Assembly (NCBI GenBank): GCA_003576805.1
Contig: QEVM01000020.1
Coordinates: 1 to 38,576, forward strand
Direction: 5' to 3'
Length of the DNA stretch: 38,576 bases
Source: Pseudomonadota bacterium
GTDB taxonomy: Bacteria; Myxococcota_A; UBA9160; PR03
Numbering within the stretch: position 1 is the stretch's first letter; each line of letters begins with the position of its first letter. Of this stretch, positions 11,113 to 22,376 are shown piece after piece. The position numbers and the translations under genes were made by a program. Below the pieces are notes generated by a model, which saw only the letters and a list, made by a program, of their open reading frames with translations, ran no database searches and was not told the origin of the DNA.

Positions 11113-12968
11113 CACGCGACTCCCAGCAGCCGGTCGATGCCCGACCGCACTTCCGACACCTTGAACGGCTGGCCCTGCACCTTGGTGAGGCTCTGCGCGT
11201 CGACGAGGAACTCGGCGCGCAGCAAGCGCGAGAGCTGTCCGGTGTTGAGCTCGGCCACCATCACGCGCTCGAAGCGGCGCAGCACCTCGCCGAGGTTCGG
11301 CGGCAGCGGATTCAGGTGGCGCAGGTGGACGCTCGCGACGTCGTGGCCGGCGGCGCGCGCCTCGTCCACCGCCGACGTGATCGCGCCGTGCGTGCCGCCC
11401 CAGCCGACGATGAGCAGCTTGCCGGCGTCGGCGCCGTGGCATTCGACGGGCGGCAGGTCCTGCGCGATGCGCGCGATCTTGGCGTGGCGCAGGTCGGTCA
11501 TGCGCTGGTGGTTCTCGGGGAGGTACGAGACGTTGCCCTTGCCGTCCTGCTTCTCCAGCCCGCCGATGCGGTGCTCGAGGCCGGGCGTGCCCGGGATCGC
11601 CCACGGACGCGCGAGCGTCTCGTCGTCGCGCACGTACGGGAAGAAGCCGTCGGGGTCGGTGCGGAAGCGGATCTGCTGCCGCGGCAGCTCCGCGACGTCC
11701 GGCAGCCGCCACGGCTCCGCGCTGTTGGCGAGGTAGGAGTCCGAGAGCACGACGACCGGCGTCATGTACTTCACGGCCATCGCGAACGCCTCGATCATGA
11801 TCGAGAAGCAGTCCGACGGCGTGGCGGCCGCGAGCACGGGCAGCGGGCTGTCGGAGCTGCGGCCGTGGAGCGCGCAGAGCAGGTCGGCCTGCTCCTCCTT
11901 CGTCGGCAGGCCGGTGGAGGGTCCGGCGCGCTGGACGTCGACGATCACCAGCGGCAGCTCCGCGACGACCGCGAGATTGATCGCCTCCTGCTTGAGCAGG
12001 AAGCCGGGGCCGCTCGTCACGGTGAGCCCGAGCATGCCCGCGAACGACGCGCCGACCGCGGCCGACACCGCGGCGATCTCGTCCTCGGCCTGGAACGTCT
12101 TCACGCCGAAGCTGCGGTGCTTGGCGAGCTCGTGCAGCACGTCGCTCGCCGGCGTGATCGGATACGCGCCGACCACGAGCGGGCGGTCCATGCACACGCT
12201 CGCCGCGACGCAGCCGTAGGCGAGCGCGGTGTTGCCCGTGATGTTGCGGTAGGTGCCGGGCTCGATCTTGGCGCGCGGCACCTCGAACGAGACGGGGAAC
12301 AGCTCGCTCGTCTCGCCGAAGTGGTAGCCCGCCATCAGCACGCGCCGGTTGGCCTCGCGGATCTCGCCCTCGAAGCGGCTGCCGATCCACTCGAGCGTCG
12401 CCTCGAGCGGTCGCCCGTAGAGCCAGTACAGAAGGCCGAGCGCGAAGAAGTTCTTGGAGCGGCCCGCTTCGCGCTGCGAGAGCGAGAGGTCTTTCAGCGC
12501 CTCGAAGGTGAGGCGCGTCACCGGCACCTCGACGACGCGGTAGCGCTCGTGCAGCGCGGGCAGCGGATCCTCGGTGTAGCCGGCGCGCTCGAAGTTCTTG
12601 TCGGTGAAGGCGTCGCTGTTGACGATCACCATGCCGCCCGCGCGCACGTCGGCGAGACAGGCGCGCAGCGCGGCGGGGTTGAACGCGACGAGCACGTCGG
12701 CCTGGTCCGCGGGCGTGCGGATGTCGGCCGACGCGAAATGGATCTGGTAGCCGGACACGCCGGCGAGCGTGCCGGCTGGCGCGCGGATCTCGGCTGGGAA
12801 GTCGGGCAGCGTCGAGAGGTCGTTGCCGGCGAGCGCGGTCGACTCCGTGAACTTCGTGCCGGTGAGCTGGACTCCGTCGCCGGAGTCTCCGGCGAACCGG
12901 ATCGCGACGCGCTCGACGCGCTGGGACTTCTTGGGAGAGGGACCGGCAGGACCTTGCGACGACGACAA
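11112..12968 (-). CDS. korA: 2-oxoglutarate:ferredoxin oxidoreductase alpha subunit with fused gamma domain
   Basis: The 618-residue subunit combines an N-terminal gamma domain (about residues 20-200, starting at RFAGDSGDGVQLTG) with the pyrimidine-binding alpha domain (about 215-600, with GAYPITPASDVLH and FQAEDEIAAVSAAVGAS). This gamma-alpha fusion is the two-subunit KorAB arrangement known from mycobacteria and other bacteria. I place the start at a TTG at 12968 because a GGAGG site lies five bases upstream; the frame upstream of it gives no recognisable protein. It is divergent from the unknown gene at 13173. It supplies the 2-oxoglutarate step that would connect icd with sucCD. Confidence 0.92.
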   Translation of the reverse strand: MSSSQGPAGPSPKKSQRVERVAIRFAGDSGDGVQLTGTKFTESTALAGNDLSTLPDFPAEIRAPAGTLAGVSGYQIHFASADIRTPADQADVLVAFNPAALRACLADVRAGGMVIVNSDAFTDKNFERAGYTEDPLPALHERYRVVEVPVTRLTFEALKDLSLSQREAGRSKNFFALGLLYWLYGRPLEATLEWIGSRFEGEIREANRRVLMAGYHFGETSELFPVSFEVPRAKIEPGTYRNITGNTALAYGCVAASVCMDRPLVVGAYPITPASDVLHELAKHRSFGVKTFQAEDEIAAVSAAVGASFAGMLGLTVTSGPGFLLKQEAINLAVVAELPLVIVDVQRAGPSTGLPTKEEQADLLCALHGRSSDSPLPVLAAATPSDCFSIMIEAFAMAVKYMTPVVVLSDSYLANSAEPWRLPDVAELPRQQIRFRTDPDGFFPYVRDDETLARPWAIPGTPGLEHRIGGLEKQDGKGNVSYLPENHQRMTDLRHAKIARIAQDLPPVECHGADAGKLLIVGWGGTHGAITSAVDEARAAGHDVASVHLRHLNPLPPNLGEVLRRFERVMVAELNTGQLSRLLRAEFLVDAQSLTKVQGQPFKVSEVRSGIDRLLGVA

Positions 12969-13172
12969 CTGGACCTCCGCGGGCGGGCTCAGTGTATCCG
13001 GCGGAGAGTGCGGCGAAAGTCCCGAGATTGCGCGGGATTTCGCGAGTTCCGCGCGGTCGCGGCGGCGTCTCCGGGCCGGCGCCCGAACCCGTCGCTGCGA
13101 CGCGCGCTTCGGCGCGCCGGCTGCGGCCTCGCGATCCTCAAGCGCACACCGGGGAAGGCCGATACCCGCGTC

Positions 13173-13994
13173 ATGTTCGCGCCCCGCCATCGCCCGCTGC
13201 TGGTCGTGGAGGAACGCCTGCTCGCATTGCGGCAGTCGCTCAACACGCCGGTGGTCTCGACCGCCGAGCTCGCGGCCGGACCCGCGCGCGCGGTGATCGT
13301 CGTCTACGGCGAGGGGCCGGCGCGCCGCTTCGCCGTCGTCGTGCGCTCGCTGCGCGACGGCGCGACGGTCGTCTACGAGCTCGACGCCGAGGACGCGCGC
13401 GACGAGGACGGCTGGAGCGTCGCGCTCGACGCCTCGCTCTCGTTCGGCGAGAGCATGGGCTTCCTGTTCGACGACGAGACGATCGTGGACCGGCGTCCCG
13501 AGACGCTGCGCCGCGCGCTCGCCTGTCTCCACGAGATCCTGGCGCCGCCCGACGTCGAGCAGGACGCGCCGCTGCGCGCGCGCACCGGCCCGAAGCTGGG
13601 TTCGGATGCAGGCGCGAAGAGTGCGGCGCGCGTCGGCTCGCCCGACGAGATGGCGGAGATCCTGCTCGAGGACGAGCTCGACGCGCTCGCACCGGATCCG
13701 AACGACGCGACGGGCGCCGAGCTCACCGGCCCGTTCGCGCTGCGCGCGCCGCCGGCGGAGACGCAGCCCGCGGTCGCCGCGGCCGCCGCGCCGGCGGCTC
13801 CCGCAGCCAGCCCTTCGCTCTCGAAGTTTCGCGGGGCGCCCGCCGCCGCCGCCGCGCCGCCCGAGGCCGATGCGCCCGGCGCGTCGCAGCGCTCGGTCGC
13901 GACGCTCGGTCGCGTGCGTCCGGTCCGCCTGCGCGTCGACGCCGAGGCCGCGCCCAAGTCCGATCCGCTCGTGCGACTGCTCGCCGACTTCTGA
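13173..13994 (+). CDS. unrecognised protein with conserved-looking N-terminal domain and Ala/Pro-rich tail
   Basis: I do not recognise the family. The 273-residue protein has an orderly N-terminal part of about 115 residues with alternating hydrophobic strands (PLLVVEERLLALRQ, AVIVVYGEG, RFAVVVRSL). A low-complexity Ala/Pro region follows at about 180-235, and a short C-terminal patch ends in DPLVRLLADF. There is no signal peptide or membrane helix. Codon use matches the neighbours, and the frame is intact for its whole length, so it is probably a real gene. It is divergent from korA and 29 bases upstream of the TPR lipoprotein. No function is proposed. Confidence 0.6.
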   Translation: MFAPRHRPLLVVEERLLALRQSLNTPVVSTAELAAGPARAVIVVYGEGPARRFAVVVRSLRDGATVVYELDAEDARDEDGWSVALDASLSFGESMGFLFDDETIVDRRPETLRRALACLHEILAPPDVEQDAPLRARTGPKLGSDAGAKSAARVGSPDEMAEILLEDELDALAPDPNDATGAELTGPFALRAPPAETQPAVAAAAAPAAPAASPSLSKFRGAPAAAAAPPEADAPGASQRSVATLGRVRPVRLRVDAEAAPKSDPLVRLLADF

Positions 13995-14023
13995 ACCGAC
14001 CGGGACGCGTCCCAGGAGGCCCC

Positions 14024-14890
14024 ATGCACCGCTCTCTCCGCTTCGTCCGAGCTCTGCGCCCGCTCATCGCAGCGGCGTTCGTCGCCGCGCTGCCCGGCTG
14101 CGCGTCGATGCGTTCGCCGGAGGGCGAGGTGACGAAGCCGGCGGCCCGTCCCGCGCGGCCTGCCGCATCGAGCCAGACGCTCGCGGAGGAGCAGCAGATC
14201 ACCGACGCGCAGCGACGCGCGCGCATGAACTATCAGGTCGGCGTCGAGAACCTGCGCCAGGGACGCCCGCCGCAAGCGGTCGCGGCGCTGCTCGAGGCGG
14301 AGCGCTGGGATCCTCACAGTGAGCGCACGCAGCTCGCGCTCGCGGAGGCGTATCGCCAGCAGGGCCGCAATCGCGAGACCGAGGCCCACCTGTTGCGCGC
14401 ACTCCAAATCAACCCGCGTTACCACGAGGCCGCGCTCAACCTCGCGGCGCTCTATCTCCAGACCGAGCGCTACGAGGAATCGATTCCGCCGCTCGAGCGG
14501 CTGCTCGACGATCCCACCTTTCCCGGTCCGTGGCGCGCGCTGACCAACCTCGGTTGGGCGGAGTACCGGCTCGGCCGTCTCGACGACGCGTATCGCCATC
14601 TCTCGCTCGCCGTCGACTACCGGCCCGACCACTGGCCCGCGCGGCTCAATCTCGGCATCCTGGAATCGGAGAGGGGCAACCGCGCCGAGGCGATCGCGCA
14701 CTTCCAGCGCGTCCTCGAGAACCAGCCGGGACCGTCCGCCGAAGCCGAGGTGCGCTTCCGCCTGGCGGAGCAGCTGGAGTCGCTCGGAGATCGCCGGGGC
14801 GCCGTCCGCCAGCTCACCACTGCCAGAGACCTCGAGCCGAGCGGTCCTTGGACGCAGCGGAGCGCCGAATTCCTAAAGAGCCTGCAGTAG
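14024..14890 (+). CDS. TPR lipoprotein, PilF/PilW-like
   Basis: The 288-residue protein begins with a basic stretch and a hydrophobic segment ending in AALPGCAS, a lipoprotein signal with the acylated Cys at about residue 26. The rest consists of five or six tetratricopeptide repeats, for example VENLRQGRPPQAVAALLEAE and the repeat that includes LNLGILESERGN. This matches the architecture of PilF/PilW, the outer-membrane lipoprotein that helps assemble the type IV pilus secretin. In gammaproteobacteria pilF sits next to rodZ, and here a RodZ-like HTH gene overlaps the 3' end. An AGGAGG site precedes the ATG. General TPR lipoproteins are common, so the pilus role is likely but unproven. Confidence 0.75.
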   Translation: MHRSLRFVRALRPLIAAAFVAALPGCASMRSPEGEVTKPAARPARPAASSQTLAEEQQITDAQRRARMNYQVGVENLRQGRPPQAVAALLEAERWDPHSERTQLALAEAYRQQGRNRETEAHLLRALQINPRYHEAALNLAALYLQTERYEESIPPLERLLDDPTFPGPWRALTNLGWAEYRLGRLDDAYRHLSLAVDYRPDHWPARLNLGILESERGNRAEAIAHFQRVLENQPGPSAEAEVRFRLAEQLESLGDRRGAVRQLTTARDLEPSGPWTQRSAEFLKSLQ

Positions 14891-15420
14891 CGCGAGGCGA
14901 GCGCGCCGAGCCGATCGGCGCCTACCTGAAGCGCCAGCGCGCGCTCCGCGGCATCAGCCTCGAAGAGCTCGCCGGCGCGACGCGCATTCCGCTGCGCTCG
15001 TTGCAGCGCCTCGAGAGCGGCGCCTTCGACGCGGATCCCGACGGCTTCGCGCGCGGCTTCGTCCGCACCGTCGCGAACGCGCTCGGCCTGCCGCCGGACG
15101 AAACCGTCGCGCGCATGCTGCCCGAGGTCACCGACGACGGCGCACGCGCCGGACGCCGGCGCGCGCGGGTGCGGCGCGCGCTCGCCGTCGTCGCGCTGCT
15201 CGGCGTCGGCGCGGTGGGCGCGATCGCGTGGAGCGGCGCACGGCTGCTGCCGACGAGCTGGACCCGCAGTCGCGACGAGCTCGTGATCCGGCGCGATGCG
15301 GTTCGCGCGCTCGCGCTCGAGCACGGCATGCTCGCGCCGCCCGCGTCCGAGGCGCCGCCGCCGGTCGCCGCGGGCGTCCTCCAAGCGCCGGCGCACGAGG
15401 GAACGGCGCCGCCCGAGTGA
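14848..15420 (+). CDS. RodZ-like helix-turn-helix membrane protein lacking the C-terminal domain
   Basis: The protein of about 190 residues has a cytoplasmic helix-turn-helix of the RodZ type near residues 24-85, with IGAYLKRQRALRGISLEELA and IPLRSLQRLESG. A single membrane helix (LAVVALLGVGAVGAIAW) and a short Pro-rich tail follow. RodZ proteins normally end in a periplasmic beta domain (DUF4115), which is absent here. No ATG or GTG fits the frame; the first usable start is TTG at 14848, inside the 3' end of the TPR gene. It may contribute to cell shape or act as a membrane-tethered regulator. The HTH call is solid, the start is uncertain. Confidence 0.65.
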   Translation: MDAAERRIPKEPAVARGERAEPIGAYLKRQRALRGISLEELAGATRIPLRSLQRLESGAFDADPDGFARGFVRTVANALGLPPDETVARMLPEVTDDGARAGRRRARVRRALAVVALLGVGAVGAIAWSGARLLPTSWTRSRDELVIRRDAVRALALEHGMLAPPASEAPPPVAAGVLQAPAHEGTAPPE

Positions 15421-15466
15421 GCCGGGCAGCCGCACCGCGCGACCGGCGCGGAGCTAGGCTGCGCGC

Positions 15467-16276
15467 GTGGCCACCATCGAGACGCAGGCGCTCGTGCTGC
15501 GCGTCGTCGACTTCGGCGAGTCGGACCGGATCGCGCACCTGCTGACGCCGGTGACGTCGCGGCTCACGGTGATCGCGAAGGGCGCCAAGCGCAGCAAGCG
15601 TCGCTTTCCGGGGACGCTCGATCTCTTTCACCTGCTCGACGTGCGCATCGAACGGCGCCGCCCGACGTCGATGGCGCGGCTCGAGCAGGCGAGGCTGCTC
15701 GACGCGTGGACGCCGCTGCGCCGGCATCCCGCGCGCTTCGCGCTCGCCTGCTATCTCGCCGAGCTGGTGGACCGGCTCGCGACCGAAGGCACCGGCGGTC
15801 GCGAGGCGCGCGATCTGTTCGCGGCGGTGCTCGGCGCGCTGCGCGCCGCCGCGAGCCGCGAGCCGACGCCGCGCATGCGCGCGCTGCTCGAGCTGCGCGT
15901 GCTCGCGGCGATCGGCCTCGAGCCCGAGCTGCGCCGCTGCGTGCGCTGCGGGCGCGACGCCGACGCGTCCGGCGCGGCGGCGGGCGAAAGCGCCAAGGTC
16001 GCGTTCCACGTCGCCGAGGGCGGACCGCTCTGTGTCGGCTGCACGGCAGTCGGCGATCCGTGCATGACGCTGCACCGCGGCACGCTGCGCGCGCTGGAGC
16101 AAGGGCTGCGGCTGCCGTTCGATCGCATCGATCGGCTCGCGCTCGGCGCCGAGCCGACCGCCGAAGCGCGCGCGCTCCTCGCGCGCTTCCTCCGCTTCCA
16201 CGTCGGCTTCGAGCTGCGCAGCGAACGCTTCCTCGACTCGCTGCTCGCGAGCGGCACGGTGCGCGCGTTGGCTTGA
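15467..16276 (+). CDS. recO: DNA repair protein RecO
   Basis: The 269-residue protein opens with TQALVLRVVDFGESDRI and GAKRSKRRFPGTLDLFHLLD, the N-terminal OB-fold of RecO. A helical domain follows, with a zinc-finger-like C-x2-C pair at CVRCG and another at CVGC. RecO works with RecF and RecR to load RecA on gapped DNA covered by single-strand binding protein. The start is GTG at 15467, with a weak GGAG site about 15 bases upstream. It is 46 bases after the RodZ-like gene. Length is slightly above the E. coli protein (242). Confidence 0.93.
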   Translation: MATIETQALVLRVVDFGESDRIAHLLTPVTSRLTVIAKGAKRSKRRFPGTLDLFHLLDVRIERRRPTSMARLEQARLLDAWTPLRRHPARFALACYLAELVDRLATEGTGGREARDLFAAVLGALRAAASREPTPRMRALLELRVLAAIGLEPELRRCVRCGRDADASGAAAGESAKVAFHVAEGGPLCVGCTAVGDPCMTLHRGTLRALEQGLRLPFDRIDRLALGAEPTAEARALLARFLRFHVGFELRSERFLDSLLASGTVRALA

Positions 16277-16317
16277 CCCGCCGGGGATGGCTCGCGATCA
16301 TGCTCCGGCTGTAGATT

Positions 16318-16491
16318 CTCGCCGCTCGCCTTCGGCTCGCTACGCGGGAATCGAGCACGGAGGCGCATCGGTGCACGGCGATTCATTGGCGGCTCGCCGC
16401 TCGCCTTCGGCTCGCTACGCGGGAATCGAGCACGGAGGCGCATCGGTGCACGGCGATTCATTGGCGGCTCGCCGCCCGCGTTCGGCTGGCT
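16318..16491 (+). repeat. 75-bp direct tandem repeat, two exact copies plus a degenerate partial third
   Basis: Copy one spans 16318-16392 and copy two 16393-16467, identical at every base. A third partial copy from 16468 matches the first 24 bases with three changes and then diverges. Each unit contains a self-complementary block: GAATCG at its left edge pairs with CGATTC at its right edge (16348-16384 in copy one, 16423-16459 in copy two), with a nested GCAC/GTGC pair. The hairpin loop includes GGAGGC. The array fills most of the 231-base gap between recO and glyQS and ends about 16 bases before the glyQS start. The unit is a multiple of three, but the short open frames across it look non-coding. 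Confidence 0.95.
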
Positions 16492-16507
16492 CGGCGGGGG
16501 GGGCAGC

Positions 16508-17847
16508 GTGAGCGAGGACGCACTCGACGCCGCTTCGCTGCCGCGCATGGACGACATCGTCTCGCTGTGCGCCCGGCGCGGCTTCATCTGGCAGTCGAGC
16601 GAGATCTACGGCGGCATCAACGGCTTCTGGGACTACGGGCCGCTCGGCGTCGAGCTCAAGAACAACCTGAAGGCGCTGTGGTGGCAGAAGGTCGTGCGCG
16701 AGCGCGACGACGTCGAGGGCATCGACTCGTCCATCATCGCGCACCCGCGCACCTGGGAGGCGTCCGGGCACGTCGAGCACTTCAGCGACCCGCTCGTCGA
16801 CTGCCGCGCGTGCAAGAAGCGCATGCGCGCCGACCAGCTCGACGACGCCGGCCCGTGTCCCGCGCGCCAGGGCAGCTCCGAGCACGACTGGACGCCGGCC
16901 CGCAACTTCAACCTGATGCTCAAGACCTTCGTCGGCGCGCAAGAGGACCAGGCGGCCGTCGCGTTCCTGCGCGCGGAGACGTGCCAGTCGATCTTCCTCG
17001 ACTTCAAGCGCGTGCGGGAGAGCGCGCGGCAGAAGATCCCGTTCGGCATCGCGCAGATCGGCAAGGCGTTCCGCAACGAGATCAACCCGCGCAACTTCAC
17101 CTTCCGCTCGCGCGAGTTCGAGCAGGCGGAGCTGGAGTTCTTCGTCCATCCGAGCGAGCGCGAGCAGTGGTTCGAGCACTGGCTCGAGCAGCGCGTCGCG
17201 TTCCACCGCGCGCTCGGCTTCGGCGACGACCGCCTGCGCGTGCGCCCGCACCGCCCCGACGAGCTGGCCCACTATGCCAAGGCCGCCGCCGACATCGAGT
17301 TCCGCTTCCCGTTCGGCTGGCAGGAGATCGAGGGCGTCCACGATCGCGGCGACTGGGACCTGCGCCGCCACGGCGAGTTCTCCGGCAAGGAGCTCGCGGT
17401 CACCGACGAGGACACCAAAGAGCGCTACGTCCCGATGGTGATCGAGACCTCCGTCGGCGTGGATCGCACCTGCCTCGCGCTGCTGTGCAACGCCTACGAG
17501 GAGGAGAAGCTTCCCGACGGCGAGACCCGCACGGTGCTGCGCCTGCCGTTCGCGGTCGCGCCGATCCAGGTCGCGGTGCTGCCGCTCTCGAAGAAGCTCG
17601 CGGAGCCGGCCGAGCGCCTGGTGCGCGACCTGCGCCGCCGCTTCGCCGTCTTCTACGACGAGGCGGGCAACATCGGGCGGCGCTACCGCCGGCAGGACGA
17701 GGTCGGCACACCGTTGTGCGTCACTGTCGACTTCGAGACCGAGGCGGACGGCAAGGTGACGGTGCGCGAGCGCGACTCGATGCAACAGGAGCGGGTGCCG
17801 GTGGACGGCGTCCGCGGACATCTGCAGGACCGATTGGAGGGATCCCG

Positions 17848-17851
<4 letters not shown>
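16508..17851 (+). CDS. glyQS: glycyl-tRNA synthetase, homodimeric class II type
   Basis: The 447-residue enzyme charges tRNA-Gly with glycine. SLCARRGFIWQSSEIYGG and GFWDYGPLGVELKNN mark the alpha2-type synthetase rather than the alpha2beta2 GlyQ/GlyS type. FRNEINPRNFTFRSREFEQAE holds class II motif 2, and VIETSVGVDRTCLALL holds motif 3. A CRACKKR segment near residue 100 may be a zinc remnant. The GTG at 16508 lies just after a run of eight G and has no clean ribosome site; ATG 16547 (MDDIVSLC) is a credible alternative that keeps the whole domain. The last codons overlap ppdK by four bases. Confidence 0.95.
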
Positions 17852-20648
<2,797 letters not shown>

Positions 20649-20652
<4 letters not shown>

Positions 20653-21206
20653 GCCCCGCGGCCCGACGACTCCTGGTGGTGGCCGTGGCGATCGTCCTCG
20701 GCGGCTGTGCGCGCCCGTCGTGGATGTCGCTTCCGGACATGCCGGACGTCGACATGCCGAGCATCGATCTGCCGTCGTTCGTGGGCGGCGACGACGATCC
20801 CGAGCCGGCGCGCGTGAGCGAGGTCGAGGTCGCGTCCGCCGGTGAGGTCACGGACTTCTACGTCCGCGCCACCGAGTTCTACCGGCGCCTGGAGGGCCGG
20901 CGCTTCAACAGCGTCGCCGCTTTCCGCGACGCAGGACTCCGCGAGTACTTCCAGAACGACCAGGCCTTCACCGACTACTACGCCGACCTCGCGGACGATC
21001 TCGCGCGGGCGCACTTCGAGCGCAGCGTGCCGGTGAGCACCTCGGTGGACGAGTTCCTCGTGGACGGGCCGGGGCGGGCGCGCGTGAAGGTCCGAGTCGC
21101 CGGGCGCGACGGGCGGCCCCTCCGCTTCTGGAGCACGGCCGTCGCACGCGAGGATCGCTGGGAGCGTCGCGACGGCCGCTGGTGGATCACGCCCGGGCGG
21201 CCCTGA
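20649..21206 (+). CDS. lipoprotein with NTF2-like C-terminal region; probable CTG start
   Basis: The protein (185 residues from 20649) has RRLLVVAVAIVLGGCARP, a lipoprotein signal with lipobox LGGC and acylated Cys20. A linker follows with repeated DMP/DLP units, and then a domain with EVTDFYVRATEFYRRLEGR and DRWERRDGRWWITPG that resembles NTF2-like or DUF4440-type folds. No ATG exists. GTG 20676 would leave a signal without basic residues. A CTG at 20649 gives the expected charged N-terminus, sits seven bases after a GGAG and overlaps the ppdK stop as CTGA, the same overlap style used elsewhere here. Function unknown, probably periplasmic face of a membrane. Confidence 0.65.
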
Positions 21207-21547
21207 CGCAGCCAGCCATTCCGACGGCTCGCTCGGACCCCACCGATTGCGAGCCGGGGCGCCTCGAAATCCGAGTGGTTGCGCGCTCTGTCGCGAGTCC
21301 GGATCGGATTTTTTCCCAACATGGGAAACGCGCTTCTCGCGACGCACCGCGGCGCAGATTCTGGCCAATCCGCGGATGACACCGACATTTCGTTCTACTG
21401 GCACGGGATTCGGGCCCCGGATGCGACCGTGATGCGCGATGGCACGCCGGTTGCTCTGAGCACACGCGGGACTTCGGTCCCCCTTTTTCGGAGAGACCGG
21501 ACGCCGCGCGGGCCCTTGGGCCAAGCGGGTAATGGAGTGCGGGATTC
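21207..21547 (+). other. gene-free stretch with one long hairpin and one short palindrome
   Basis: No convincing gene is seen. A strong hairpin at 21226-21255 pairs GGCTCGC with GCGAGCC and, nested, TCGG with CCGA around a six-base loop, with a two-base bulge. It lies 20 bases after the lipoprotein stop and could end that transcript, although no T-run follows. Further on, 21312-21328 is a perfect inverted repeat, TTTCCCA-ACA-TGGGAAA, set in a locally AT-richer patch. The remainder up to the sigma factor start shows no recognisable promoter. Confidence 0.7.
21312..21328. promoter_or_regulatory. operator-like palindrome upstream of the sigma factor gene
   Basis: TTTCCCAACATGGGAAA is a perfect 7+3+7 inverted repeat, about 220 bases before the GTG of the sigma factor gene. 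It is AT-richer than anything nearby, as is common for binding sites of dimeric regulators. No matching regulator is encoded next to it, and I see no second copy in the window, so the role is inferred from symmetry alone. Confidence 0.35.
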
Positions 21548-22264
21548 GTGCGTAGAAACATCCTCCCGAAGACCACGGGGGTGCGTCGCGGCGCAGTCGC
21601 GGCGCGCACTCAGCTGGCCCCGACCACCCGATGCCGCCTCGCGATCGTGCGATCGCCCGAGGAGACCGCCGAAGCGCCTGCCGAGGCGCGTCCCGCGGGT
21701 GCCTCGGCGCGGGACCTCGAGCTCGTCTCGGGGATCCTGGCCGGCGAACGGGCGCACTTCGACGCCCTGTACGCGAGCTACTTCCCGCGCGTCTACCGGT
21801 TCGCGCTCAAGCGCCTGGGCGACACCGCCGAGGCCGAGGACGTCACGCAGGAGGTCTTCGAGACGATCTTCAAGGCGCTTCCGAGCTATCGGGGCGACTC
21901 GAGCCTGATCGTCTGGATCTTCGGGATCACCCGCAACAAGGTGAACCGGCGCTTCCGCGGGGCGCGCCCTCGCTTCGAGTCCATCGACGACGCTCACGCC
22001 GAGTCGATGGCGGCGGAGCAGGCGCCCGCGGACCTTGCGGTCGACGCGCGCCGCATGCTGGCCCGCTGCGACGAGGTGATCGCCGAGCACCTGACCCCGC
22101 TCCAGCGACGCATCTTCCACCTGAAGCACTTGCGCCGGCAGCCGATCCGAGCCATCGCGGAGGCGCTCGGCAAGTCCGAGGACGCGATCAAGGCCAACCT
22201 GTACCGGATGCGGCGCGCGCTCGCCGAAGGCGCTCCGGGTCTCGAGGCCTTCCTGGGCTCCTGA
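21548..22264 (+). CDS. RNA polymerase sigma factor, ECF (sigma-70 family) type
   Basis: The 238-residue frame holds sigma region 2 at about residues 70-140 (FPRVYRFALKRLGDTAEAED, VTQEVFETIFKALPSYRG, VWIFGITRNKVNRRFRG). Region 4 lies at about 178-228 (LTPLQRRIFHLKHLRRQPIR, IAEALGKSEDAIKANLYRMR). Regions 1 and 3 are missing, as in extracytoplasmic-function factors. The GTG at 21548 gives an unusually long 65-residue leader; a GTG at 21647 (MRSPEETAEAP) would give the more typical length. No membrane anti-sigma factor with a zinc HxxxCxxC motif follows. The gene downstream is a small soluble ORF preceded by a structured leader. What signal it answers is unknown. Confidence 0.88.
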   Translation: MRRNILPKTTGVRRGAVAARTQLAPTTRCRLAIVRSPEETAEAPAEARPAGASARDLELVSGILAGERAHFDALYASYFPRVYRFALKRLGDTAEAEDVTQEVFETIFKALPSYRGDSSLIVWIFGITRNKVNRRFRGARPRFESIDDAHAESMAAEQAPADLAVDARRMLARCDEVIAEHLTPLQRRIFHLKHLRRQPIRAIAEALGKSEDAIKANLYRMRRALAEGAPGLEAFLGS

Positions 22265-22279
22265 AGTCCGCGGTGCGCC

Positions 22280-22309
22280 GGCGGAAACGGGCCACCCACA
22301 ATTTCCGCC
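22280..22309 (+). terminator. hairpin after the sigma factor gene (no T-run)
   Basis: GGCGGAAA at 22280-22287 pairs perfectly with TTTCCGCC at 22302-22309 around a 14-base loop, starting 16 bases after the stop codon. There is no poly-T tail, so this is not a canonical intrinsic terminator; it may protect the 3' end or assist termination. Confidence 0.4.
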
Positions 22310-22376
22310 CGGCGTGCCACGGATGGACCGCGCTGCCCACCTAGTAGACGGGTCGGATGTACCCCCGGGGTCTGGA

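Noticed and set aside
12969-13172. Possible korA promoter with -10-like TACACT at 12996-12991 on the minus strand
   Set aside because: No acceptable -35 box at the right distance; too weak to report as a feature.
16318-16491. CRISPR array
   Set aside because: The two units are directly adjacent with no unique spacers and are 75 bp long.
16496-16503. Run of eight G before glyQS and eight C at 22492-22499 as phase-variation tracts
   Set aside because: Runs of this length are expected by chance in DNA this GC-rich, and neither gene is of the surface type usually phase-varied.
16277-16507. T-box or glycine riboswitch in front of glyQS
   Set aside because: No T-box antiterminator or specifier pattern and no glycine aptamer motif is visible; the space is filled by the tandem repeat.
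16287-16511. Short open frame running through the 75-bp repeat (the unit is 25 codons)
   Set aside because: No ribosome site, sequence fully explained by the DNA repeat, and the frame overlaps the glyQS start; treated as non-coding.
21398-21415. Second sigma-54-like -24 element TGGCACG upstream of the sigma factor
   Set aside because: The matching -12 position reads TCGG instead of TTGC, so the essential GC is missing.
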